A DNA stretch of 64,000 bases, from positions 60,306,001 to 60,370,000 of the forward strand of contig CM075350.1 of assembly GCA_037693485.1 (NCBI GenBank), in the 5' to 3' direction. Shown here piece by piece: positions 22,901 through 32,762 of the stretch; the first letter of the stretch is position 1, and every line of letters begins with the position of its first letter. The notes beneath the pieces are model-generated. The model made no database searches. It saw only the letters and a program-made list of their open reading frames with translations, and was not told the DNA's origin. The translations under genes and the position numbers were made by a program. Source of the stretch: Kitagawia praeruptora. Taxonomy: Eukaryota; Streptophyta; Magnoliopsida; Apiales; Apiaceae.

Positions 22901-23315
22901 ACTTCCAACTCTCTTCACTGGACATTCTTGTTGATAGACACACTGCTTTGCCATCAGAGTTTGTTGACAATTTTATTTCATAGATGTTATTGTGTCTGTT
23001 TCCAACTAGAGTAACTTTCCCTGTAGATTTACTGATGACTTGACAATATTCAGGCTGAAAATCTACATGGTATCCTCTATCACAGATTTGACTCATAGAA
23101 AGCAGATCATGCTTGAGTCCTGGAACCAGAGCTACATTTGTGATGATGACACTTCCAAGATTAATATTACCATATCCCAGAGTATGTCCTATGTTGCCAT
23201 CTCCATAGGAAACTTTTGGGCCAGCCTTCTCCTCATACTCTGATAGCAGGGCTTTATTTCCAGTCATGTGTCCTGAACATCCACTGTCCACGACTAGGGT
23301 ACTTACCCTGGTGCC
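19989..23315 (-). pseudogene. Copia pol of family A copy 3: protease, integrase, RT, RNase H (three nonsense stops)
   Basis: A single frame from just after TAG 23318-23316 to the stop at 19989. Domains in order: aspartic protease (DSGCSGHMTG, 23288-23259); GAG-pre-integrase (HKKLSHLNL with CDSC); integrase with its Asp, Asp and Glu segments (VDLFGP, RSDNGTEF, NGVVERKNRT); an Asn/Ser-rich linker; RT with YVDDI near 20930; RNase H (DADFAGCK, STAEAEYIA, NQSAIAM) ending near FTKPLSEA. Stops: TAG 21692-21690, TAG 21644-21642 and TGA 20960-20958. No frameshift within. It lies one frame off gag, so gag-pol expression would need a shift or an older indel near 23320. Confidence 0.9.
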
Positions 23316-23331
23316 CTACAATCACAAACAA

Positions 23332-25572
23332 TCACTGATTGTTAGTTTTAAGGATCCAGACTTGCTTGGATCCTTTTGCTTTATTGAATCTGTTAGTTTT
23401 AGCAGCGGATTTGTCATTATCAGAATTTAAACTAACATTTTCAGTCTTAGCACTTGCAGAATCAACTTTAACCCATTTCAAATTAGGTTTCAGTTCATAA
23501 TAATTATGATAAATAGCATGATAATTCTTGCAAGTATAAATTGAGTGCCAAGTACTTCCACAATGTTTGCACAGAGTTTGTGGTCTTGGTTTGACATTAT
23601 CTTTTTTTACTCCAGATTTGGAGGGTAAAGAATTAATGTCTTTGTTCTTCCTGCAAAAACTAGCAAGATGATTAGTGCTACCACAGTTATAACAAGTTTT
23701 TCTAGGTGCAAATGTAGCAAGCATTGGCTTAATTCCTGATGTTATGCCTACCTTTCCATTTCTATTTTTCCTAGGCATTTTCTGTTTGTTGACAGATTTT
23801 ATCTCTTTAAGCTTATGCTTGAGTTGTTTATCTGTCATTGAACCAATATTAACCTGTTTGACACAGGTTTTTACTGGCTCACTTTCAACAGCTCCATGTT
23901 CAGTTTTCACAGTACCATGAACAAATGTTCCAAATTTCTTAGTAGAAAGTGGTGGTCTAATTTTGACTGTATTCTGAAATCTAAGTACATCATCCTCAGA
24001 ATAACCTAGACCTACTGTGTCTGATTGAAAAACCTCTTGAGTGACTTTTCCAGAATGTGTCCAAGTTTTAATAATGTGCTTTGCATCCTCCAATTCAGAT
24101 TCTAGTTGCTTATACTTACCTAGCAACTCCTGTTCTATAAACACAGCATCATCTCTTTCTTTCTGAATTTTATTCATGTTTTCAAGTTGTTCCTCAACAA
24201 GTTTATTTCTTTCTTTGAGTTGAGAACACTCATTCTTGATTCTCTCATTTTCTAAAGTCTGATCCCTATAACTGATATGTAATGCTTTAAGATAAATTCT
24301 CAATTCAGTTATATTATCAGTATTATAAGCATAGGTAGTTGGAGGTACCTTAAGTTCAGAATCTTCATTCTGAGTGGAGGCCATGAGTGCATAGTTCACC
24401 TCCTCATCTGAATCTGAGGTGTCTGCCCAATCTCTGCCTTTGGTGTAGAGTGCCTTTTCAGTTTTACCCTTTTTGCACTCAGGAGCATAGTGACCCATCT
24501 CCTTACACTTGTAGCATTGAATTTTAGACTTATCTTTCTTACCAGATTTGAAGTCCTTTCCCTCAGATTTTCTGAAATTTTTCTTGTCAGACTTTGAGTA
24601 ATCCTTGGAGAATCTCTTTCCCTTCTTGAAGTTCTTGAATCCCATCTTCTTGAAGGTCTTTACCATCAATGCAGCCATTTGCATCATCTCTTCATCATCT
24701 TCAGAATCAGATGATCCATCTGTGTTTGAGTCAACATCAGTGTTTGATGACTCACTTTCTGAATGAATGACCAAGGCTTTTCCTTTTGCCTTCTTCATTG
24801 ATGCTTCTTTCTTTGAAGATTTTTCTTCAACTTTCAGAGCAACAGACTTTGACTTTCTGCTTGATCTTCTATTTCTCTGCTCCATTTCCAATTCATGAGT
24901 CTTGAGCAGTCCATAGATTTCATCAATCTAAGTATCAGCAAGATCATAGTTGTCTCTTATAGTGGTTGCTTTCACATCCCACTTTTCAGGAAGAGAGAGA
25001 AGAAACTTGAGATTTGAGTCTTCTAGATCATATTCTTTGTTAACCAATGATAGGTCATTGAGCAGTTTACAGAATCTGTCAAATGTTTCTGTCATGGTTT
25101 CTTCAAACTTTGCCTCAAAATGCTCATACTCCTGTGTGAGTATGTTCCTTCTATTCTTCTTAATTGCAGCAGTTCCTTGACATCTAACCTCAAGTGCATC
25201 CCAAATTTCCTTTGCAGTTGTGCAGTTAATCACTTTGTTAGACATAACATTGTCAAGAGCACCGTGAAGTAAGTGCCTTACTTTGGCATCCTTAGCAATA
25301 GATGAAAGATCCTCAGCAGTTAGATCTTTCTTTTCCTTAGGAACCACCTTCGATTCCTCGCCAGCAGCAGCAGCAGTTAACTTTGTAGGTTTATGAGGAC
25401 CTTAATAAATTCTATCAAGATATTCTGGATCTGTGGCTTCCAGAAACATGGTCATCTTTACCTTCCAGATTGCATACTCTGATGGCTTGAGAATTGGAAC
25501 CCTAATCGTTTCATACCTACTAACAGTAGTAGGTGCTTTCTCAGAACCTGATGGAGGAGGAATCTCTGCCAT
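23332..25572 (-). pseudogene. Copia gag of family A copy 3 (two nonsense stops)
   Basis: One frame from ATG at 25572 to TGA at 23332 (746 codons plus the stop), interrupted by TAA at 25404-25402 and TAG at 24930-24928. The N-terminus (IRVPILKPSEYAIWKVKM) and the following half are the usual Copia gag (UBN2-type) fold. Three zinc knuckles of form CX2CX4HX4C are visible: CYKCKEMGHYAPEC near 24516, then CYNCGSTNHLASFC and CKHCGSTWHSIYTC nearer the C-terminus. Copia gag usually has one, so three is unusual though I cannot say unique. Between knuckles one and two lies a coiled coil (about 24110-24290). The start lies 63 bp downstream of the 5' LTR. Confidence 0.87.
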
Positions 25573-25620
25573 TGATTACTATTGTGTTTTGGATCTTTAA
25601 CTGTAATAAAGTAACAGATT

Positions 25621-25633
25621 AGCTCTGATACCA
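25621..25633 (-). promoter_or_regulatory. Primer binding site, initiator tRNA-Met
   Basis: On the minus strand TGGTATCAGAGCT, two bases (AG) inside the 5' LTR. It matches the 3' end of plant initiator tRNA-Met, the usual Copia primer. Confidence 0.93.
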
Positions 25634-25635
25634 CT

Positions 25636-26247
25636 TGTTAGGTCGAATACACAATATGTATAATCAAATACTGTATGAGTAAATAACAAGAACACACGTT
25701 TTAATACTTAAAACTGTTTGGAATTAATAATTCCTCTCTCAGTGATGTAAAATATCACAGAGAGCTGCTTAGGTTACAAAGAATGATATTCGTTCACGAT
25801 GGATACCCTTCTAGGGTTAACCTAACTGTATTTATAAGATATACAGCTACGTACAATCGTTAATTGATTCTCCTATAATTAAGCTATACAATTGATATCA
25901 ATTACAATTGCTACATGTCTTCTAAGTCAACTCAATCTCTTTGACAGCTATCCAATCTTCAAAGATATTGCTTCCATATTAATCTTGAATTAATCTTCAA
26001 ACTCTGTTGACTTGTAGACGCTTCCATTAGACAGACTTTAGCAAACTCTGTTGCTCTTCTAGCCAGCAGTGTTTGCGCTTCCTTGTGTTCAGCTAGCAGT
26101 GTTTACACTTCCTTCTGTCAGCGTTTGCGCTTCTAGCTATCAGCGTATACTCAAACTCTACTACAACTGCTTTCAATAACAAATTAAACTCTTTTTTACC
26201 TGTAACACTTAAACACTGACATTAAATTACATCAATTATATCTAACA
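25636..26247 (-). repeat. 5' LTR of family A copy 3
   Basis: 612 bp. The first 270 bp (plus-strand order) appear identical to the other LTR; all differences, mostly C/T or G/A, lie between about 25905 and 26205. Reversed TATA box at 25829-25836, hairpin at 25736-25764. The right TSD TGTGT is at 26248-26252. Confidence 0.95.
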
Positions 26248-26634
26248 TGTGTAGTTTGGTACTAGTATACCGAAAGGTAGCTTTTACTCGTTTCGTGTTA
26301 TTCGATCAGATATCAAAACCATCACATGTATTGATTAAAGGCTGCAACTCTAAGTGAAGTAGATAATGAAGTTAGGATTCCATGTTTATTCTCGTATAAG
26401 TAATTCGATTTTAATTCTTGTCAATTAGTTAATTCTTAGTTTTATAATTTGCAACTTAGTTTAATTTAGATAATCAAACCCAAATTTTTTAATTGCCTTA
26501 GCAGTGAGTTAAAACCATATATAATTACATGTACATCGACTGAATTAGAACCAAAACCAGATCTCTGTGGAACGAACTTGATTTCTATCTATGTTACTTG
26601 TGACCATGTATACTTGCGTGATATTATGTTAACA
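26248..26634 (+). repeat. 5' LTR of Athila-like copy 1, second segment
   Basis: The continuation of the LTR that began at 12276, matching 32376-32762 of the 3' LTR and ending TTAACA. The first five bases, TGTGT, are the duplication made by the nested Copia. Confidence 0.9.
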
Positions 26635-26640
26635 AGTTTT

Positions 26641-26660
26641 TGGCGCCGCTGCCGGGGATC
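26641..26660 (+). promoter_or_regulatory. Primer binding site, tRNA-Asp type
   Basis: TGGCGCCGCTGCCGGGGAT, six bases after the LTR end. It matches the tRNA-Asp 3' end except for one position (CGCTG instead of CGTTG). It is identical at 43696-43715, so the variant is shared by both copies. Athila elements use this primer. Confidence 0.88.
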
Positions 26661-26774
26661 ATCGGTGTTTTATTTTTAGTTTATGTGCTTGTCAATAGTG
26701 GTCGTTAGCGTTCACTGACTCGGATTTCTTACTTAGTTGTTTGTTTCGTGGTGTTTGCAGGTACTTAGGTTTGT

Positions 26775-29470
26775 ATGCAATCACGTTTGCAAGCTCGTAT
26801 ACAAAAACTGGCAAAAGACAATCTTGTAGAGAATAAAGAGGATAAGAAAGAGGAAGCTAAAACTACAGTAGCGATGGGTGATGCAGCAGCAGCTAAGGCT
26901 TTGAAGGAATATTCTCAGCCGAAGATCAATGATATCCAGTCTAGTATTATCAGGCCAGCCATCACGGCTAATAACTTCGAAATCAAGCCGGGCACTATTC
27001 AGATGCTACAGAATTCGGTTCAGTTTGGGGGTGCTCCTACGGAGGATCCTAACATGCATATTCAGGACTTTATCGAGATCTGTGATACTTTTAAGTTCAA
27101 TGGTGTGTCGGATGATGCTATAAAGTTGAGACTTTTCCCATTCTCTCTGAAGGATAAGGCCAAGGGCTGGTTACACTCTCTGCCACCTGGTTCCATTACT
27201 ACATGGGAGGATCTTGCTCAGAAGTTTCTTACTAAATTCATCCCAATGGCGAAAATTGCAGCAATAAGGAACCAGCTAACTCAATTTGATCAGCAATCTG
27301 GAGAATCTTTGTGTGAGGCTTGGGAACGATACAAGGAGATACATCATGGCATGCCTGATTGGATGGTTATCAATCATTTCTACAATGGGTTGGGAGCACA
27401 ATCTAGACCTATGCTAGATGCAGCATCGGGAGGAGCTCTATGGGCTAAGAGCTATGATGAAGCTTATGATCTTATTGAGACGATGGCTGCCAATGAATAT
27501 CAGAATCCAACCCAGAGACTATCTCAAGGCAAGGTAGCAAGTATTTTTGAAGTGGATGCAGCTTCAGCTATTGCAGCTCAGTTGAAGGCGTTGACTATGA
27601 AGGTGGATTCTCTTGCAAATTATGGAGTTCAGCAGGTGGCTAGTGTTTGTGAGCTATGTACGGGCGCACATGAGACGAATCAGTGTGCTATCTCTTCTGA
27701 ATCAGCACAGTTTGTGAGTAATTTCCAGAGACCTACGACACCAGTTCCAGCTACTTATCATCCTAATAACAGGAATCATCCCAATTTCAGCTGGAGCAAT
27801 AATCAAGGTGCTCAACAACCTTATCAACAACAGTTTCAAGGTCAGCAAGCAAAGCCATTTAATCAGGGCTATCAACAGCAGTATGCTTCAAGGCAACCAT
27901 ATCAACCTCCGGGATTTCAGCAGCAACAACCTCAGGCTAGTGCGGGGCAATCTTCTAATGAAAAATCAGATATGGATGAGTTGATGATGATGATGAAGAA
28001 CCTATCAGCTTCTCAAAAGATCTTGGAAAATCAGATGGGACAGCTTGCAAGTGCTTTACTTAGTAGGCCACAAGGAACTCTTCCTAGCGATACGGAGGTT
28101 AATCCAGGCAAGAGGGAGGTCCATGAGCAAGTTAAGGCAGTGACTTTGAGATCAGGAAAGGTTACAATAAATCCAAAATCAGCAACTAATGAAGATGAAG
28201 AAGGGCGGAATCAGCAACTTGGAAAATCAGCAATGCCCGGAATTGAAAAATCTAACTTGGTAATTGAGCCACTTGATGGTGAGAAGAGAAAGAAACCTGT
28301 TGAAAAGTCTACTCTGGAGCAATCTTCAAAGAATAATCAGATCTATCCGCCTCCTCCATTTCCTTGACGCGTGCAGAAAAGTCAAGAAATACAGTTTCAA
28401 AAATTTATGGATGTCTTCAAGAAACTATCCATTAACATTCCTTTTGTTGAAGCATTGGAGCAAATGCCGAGATATGCAAAGTTCATGAAGGATATTTTGT
28501 CATGGAAGAGAAGGTTGGAAGATTTTGAAACAGTGGCTTTGACGGAGGAGTGTAGTGCTGTTCTGCAACAGAAGTTGCCACCTAAAATTAAAGATCCGGG
28601 ATGTTTCACCATTCCGTGTACTATTGGCAATCTTTCATTCGGCAAATGTTTATGTGATTTGGGAGCTAGCATTAATCTTATGCCCTTGTTTATTTTCAAG
28701 CAACTTGGTCTACCGGAGCCAAAGCCAACCAACATCTCTTTGAAGTTGGCTGATCGATCTATCACGTATCCGAGGGGTATAGTAGAGGATGTCTTGGTGA
28801 AGGTTGATTAGCTCATATTTCCTGCTAATTTTGTTATCTTGGATTTCGAAGAAGACAAGAAGATTCCCATAATCTTGGGAAGGCCTTTTCTAGCTACAGG
28901 TCGTACTTTGATCGATGTGCAAAAAGGAGAGCTTACAATGAGGGTGCAGGATCAGAATGTCACCTTTAATGTGTTCAAGGACATGAAATTTTCGACAGAG
29001 GATGAAGAGTGTTGTAGTGTGGAAATGGTTGATACGGGTCAGAGAAAGAAGTTTGATCAGTTGTTGAGTGAAAAGTCGGACACACACATGCTAAAGCATC
29101 ACATCAGTGATTCCATTGACAGTTCTTCAGTTCGAGATCTCTCGAATGTCAAGCTCGGGAAACTTCCATCCCATTTGAGGTATGTCCTTCTGAATGATGA
29201 GTTAGTGATTTTTGAAGAGGGTCACGATAATGTGTTAAGAAGGTGGATAGTTGATGATGCGGTAGAAGAGTGTGTGGTTCAGTCAACTGAAAGGGATAAA
29301 CATCTTAGAGGGGTAAGAAAGAAAAAGAAGACGAAGAAGTCGATTGGAGGAAGAGGCAAAGTGAAGTTTGATTTAGAAAGGTATGGGAAGATAGCAAGAA
29401 GATTGTCAAACAATGGGTGAATGGTACTTCTGCTAAGGACAAGTCAAATGCGATCTTCGAGCCACCATGA
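26775..29470 (+). pseudogene. Athila-like gag plus aspartic protease, copy 1 (broken)
   Basis: One frame from ATG 26775. Residues about 60-270 are the Athila-type gag core (LRLFPFSLKDKAKGWL, ITTWEDLAQKFL). A Gln/Pro/Asn-rich segment and an ECxxC-like CELCTGAHETNQC knuckle follow (about 27645-27690). The protease starts in the 28371-28811 segment with active-site-like CDLGASINLMP (Asp-Leu-Gly-Ala for the usual Asp-Ser/Thr-Gly) and continues to IILGRPFLATGR near 28870. Stops: TGA 28365-28367 (Gly in copy 2) and TAG 28809-28811 (Lys in copy 2). A frameshift near 29380 moves the true end from 29420 to the conserved Pro-Pro-stop at 29468-29470. About 24 bp (a RRCPH-like piece) are missing near 27340 relative to copy 2. 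No RT follows. Confidence 0.88.
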
Positions 29471-30979
29471 TTTGAATCATATTTGTCCGGCTAAATGACG
29501 TTAACGACAGCGCTTCGTGGGAGGCAACCCATGTGGTTCCGACGATTAGGTATGTTTCCTACTATTCCTCGTATTTACTTCCATACAATGAGGACATTGA
29601 ATCTTTCAAGTTTGGGGGTGATGGTTTGGGGGATTAGTAGTTGTTGTTTGTGTATTATGTGTTCATATAGGATATCATGTTTTGCATAGTAGTGGTAATT
29701 CATGCATATATGTTCGTAATATTTACGTGTGTTTCATATAGGACATTCTGTTATTTTCGTATACCATGTGAGTTCATTTTAGTTGCATTTTCATGGCATG
29801 CATTTTTCATGATCCCTTAGGATGAGCTGATTCTGATTGATAGGTAGGTGTTTAATTGAGTGTGATGATGATGAGTAGAGGGTTGATTTATAGTTTCTAC
29901 GAAATTGACTTTCATGTTACGGGAACAAAACTAATTACACAGTCTCATTGGGTGCTTTTGGGCTAGGTCAGGGTCATGCCTGTTGGATGTTTTGAGATTT
30001 AATCACTTGTTTATTCTTAGAATTTTCGTTATTCCCTTTATAGCGTAGGAACACTAAAGTCTAAGTTTGGGGGAAAACAGGAATTTCATGCTAGTTGTAT
30101 TATTTGTCAAGTAATAGCTAGGTGTCAAATGGCTAGTAGCCGGCTCATATTTATATGAGTAGTCTAGGGTTGGAATTGAGAATTCTCATTCCAGATTGCG
30201 TATATGAAAAAAAAAAAAAAGAAAAAAAAGAAAAAAAGAGTTAAAAGTTCAATTGTTAATTGCAGAATTAACCAGAGTGAGCTCTTTAATACTCGAGTAA
30301 TTAAGTCTGAGGGGACTTAGTCCTAGTAACCTAAAGCCCTTGTGGTTTGGGATTGCTGACCTAACACTCGTTACATGGGTATTATTGTATAAGCCTTTTG
30401 GGGTCTCATTCATTGCACGGTTAAATAAGCATGCGTATTGTATATAGTGTCGTAGTTGAGTAATAGAGCATGAGTTTCTGTCTACCTTGGATAAGGGTGG
30501 AGGTGTTCCTAAGTTATGAAGTGTCTACAGTCTATTCTCTTTATAAACCTGTGATTGTCTTGGCAAAGAGCATGTATGATTGTGATCTAGTTTTTGGAGT
30601 ATTCTGATGAGCATCGCACACACGCACGTTTCTGTTCATGTATTGTTAGTATACGGGGACTTAGTCGAGCTCTGCTTGGATTTATTGCATTCTTTGAGAT
30701 ATTTGCTTGTTAGTTGGTTTTGGTGAGTTTGAGGGGATCTTTGCATTTTCATATTAGTTGCATTCATGCATTGCATTGCATTAGGTTAATGGATTTTGTG
30801 GGTACATTCACTATAGGCCCTCACGAGACCTCACTCGTCCACTAGGGCTGCCTAGGGGTTAAAGGGCTTGTTGCATATGCCAAATGCAACCGTGATCATC
30901 TACGGAAGTAGTACTAGTTAGTTGCATATAGTTATAATTGTTATGCTTGAGGACAAACATCGGTTTAAGTTTGGGGGTG
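29471..30979 (+). other. 3' non-coding region of Athila-like copy 1
   Basis: A 1.5 kb untranslated stretch. Just after the stop lies a conserved GTGGGAGGCAACCCAT hairpin (29517-29532). Three AAGTTTGGGGG polypurine-like motifs occur at about 29609, 30063 and 30967; only the last adjoins the LTR. An A-rich tract lies at 30204-30238. The stretch from 29560 to the LTR matches 47520-48962 closely, so it is conserved between copies although non-coding. Confidence 0.8.
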
Positions 30980-32762
30980 TGATAAGTGGATTTTATATCC
31001 ACTTGGAACGCTTTGTATCTGCTTAAATTGATCGCTTGACCTCAAGTATGTTGTGTTTCTTTATGTGTTTTTAGTGAATTCATGCAGGAATATGAGTCGG
31101 ATGTGGGGTGATGTTTTCCATGGTTAGATGGTGGATTTTGAGGTCAAGAATGAAAGTACATGAAATTGCGAGAGAGCCGGAAGAAACGAAATGAAAATCG
31201 GAGTTAAAACGAGGAAAATAGAGCAAAATCAGCAAATGAACAATAGGTCGGGCGCGGGCGCGCCTAATTTGTACTAATTTCAAGCGCGGGCGCGCGCAGG
31301 AGTGAACAGGAGCGCGGGCGCGCGGGCGCGAGCGGTGCGGGAAAAATCAGCCAGAATTTCTGATTTTTGTTTTGGCCATATCTTGAGTTCTACAAGTCCG
31401 TTTTGGGCGATCTTACAGTCCACGCGAAGATAACGGAATTCTCTTTCATTCTAAAGTGGTCTTGAGGACCTGACACTGCCAGAAAATTCTAGAACTTTTG
31501 GAAACCCATTCTGACAATGAAATTGCATTATTTTCTAATTCTAATAATTGTGGAATTACCTTGGATGACCAGAAGCTTCTAGAATCAGACTTATACATGG
31601 AATTGAAATTCTATTTTCATTCAAGATCGGAAATTGCCGTAAATCTATTCTAATTCAAAGACGGTAATTACTTGGAGGAGAGGCAACTTGGGGCTATAAA
31701 TACACACCTTGGGGGACATAAAAATCATCACCCATCCACCAGAGATCAGATCTACTTCATAACACATACACACCATTAGAGCACGAGATCGAGAAGCCAA
31801 GGCGAGGATTGTGACGATAAGAAGATCTAGATTTAGTTTTTCTTGTATTCCTTTGTGGAGGCGTATCTTTTGGATGCTTGTTACTTTCACGGATTTGATC
31901 TCTAAACCTTGTTACATTATTGATTTATTCATCTTTGTTATCTTGTTGGTTATCATGTTTTCATCAAATCCCATGGTGATGAAAGGTTCAATTATGAACT
32001 AATCGTTGTCGTGGGATCCTAGCAGATTTATCTATGTAGCTTAGTAGTTTGCATGCCTTAAAGATTTATGTGTGGTGAATTCTTGATATCCTCGTATGGT
32101 TGTGTTTCATGTATTTAGATGCGTAGCTAACATCTAATTTGTTAATCTCTTGCTAAACGAGAGTGGATCTTGAGATTTAGAACTTGCCATGCTGGCATAG
32201 GATAGGTTGATGTTTTAACATCATGATTTGTGGAATTAATAGAGATATTATGCTACCCTATGTGATCTAAGTGGATAACTTGTGCTTAAACCTTTATGTT
32301 TTCAAATTCTATAGAGATATAGGGTCTAAACATGATAGGTGTCTATTCATCTTCTATCTCTTTTGTGGATGTATATGTAGTTTGGTACTAGTATACCGAG
32401 AGGTAGCTTTTACTCGTTTCGTGTTATTCGATCAGATATCAAAACCATCACATGTATTGATTAAAGGCTGCAACTCTAAGTGAAGTAGATAATGAAGTTA
32501 GGATTCCATGTTTATTCTCGTATAAGTAATTCGATTTTAATTCTTGTCAATTAGTTAATTATTAGTTTTATAATTTGCAACTTAGTTTAATTTAGATAAT
32601 CAAACCCAAATTTGTTAATTTTCTTAGCAGTGAGTTAAAACCATACATTATTGCATAGGTACATCGACTGAATTAGAACCAAAACCAGATCTCTGTGGAA
32701 CGAACTTGATTTCTATCTATATTACTTGTGACCACGTATACTTGCGTGATATTGTGTTAACA
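30980..32762 (+). repeat. 3' LTR of Athila-like copy 1
   Basis: 1783 bp, TGATAAG...TTAACA, preceded by AAGTTTGGGGGTG. TATAAATA is at 31695-31702. A strongly GC-rich block (31245-31338) repeats GCGCGGGCGCGC. It has the uninterrupted version of the site where copy 3 Copia inserted in the 5' LTR. The right TSD TTGAG is at 32763-32767. Confidence 0.93.

Larger units (their letters stand above)
13593..26247 (-). mobile_element. Complete Copia (SIRE-type) element, family A copy 3
   Basis: A full-length 12,655 bp element on the minus strand with two LTRs (611 and 612 bp), perfect TSD TGTGT, primer site for initiator tRNA-Met, gag, pol, spacer, extra ORF and polypurine tract. The intact 3' LTR of the host Gypsy (around 32363-32385) shows the empty site, confirming both ends. 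By eye the LTRs differ at about 9 positions plus one indel (about 1.5%), so insertion is recent on plant time scales. In-frame stops in gag (2), pol (3) and extra ORF (2) make it non-autonomous now. Confidence 0.95.
12276..32762 (+). mobile_element. Athila-like Gypsy element (non-autonomous), copy 1, hosting a nested Copia
   Basis: A Gypsy-superfamily element with 5' LTR 12276-26634 (interrupted at 13593-26247), a primer site matching tRNA-Asp, gag plus protease (26775-29470), a long 3' non-coding region and 3' LTR 30980-32762. Without the nested Copia it is about 7.8 kb. The primer site and gag type are those of the Athila lineage. No RT, RNase H, integrase or envelope-like region is visible, so it cannot move by itself. 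It is inserted in the extra ORF of a Copia element. Confidence 0.9.

Noticed and set aside
28396..28765. 122-codon minus-strand ORF (and 45467-45940) antisense to protease
   Set aside because: Mirror of a conserved coding region on the plus strand; no independent evidence.
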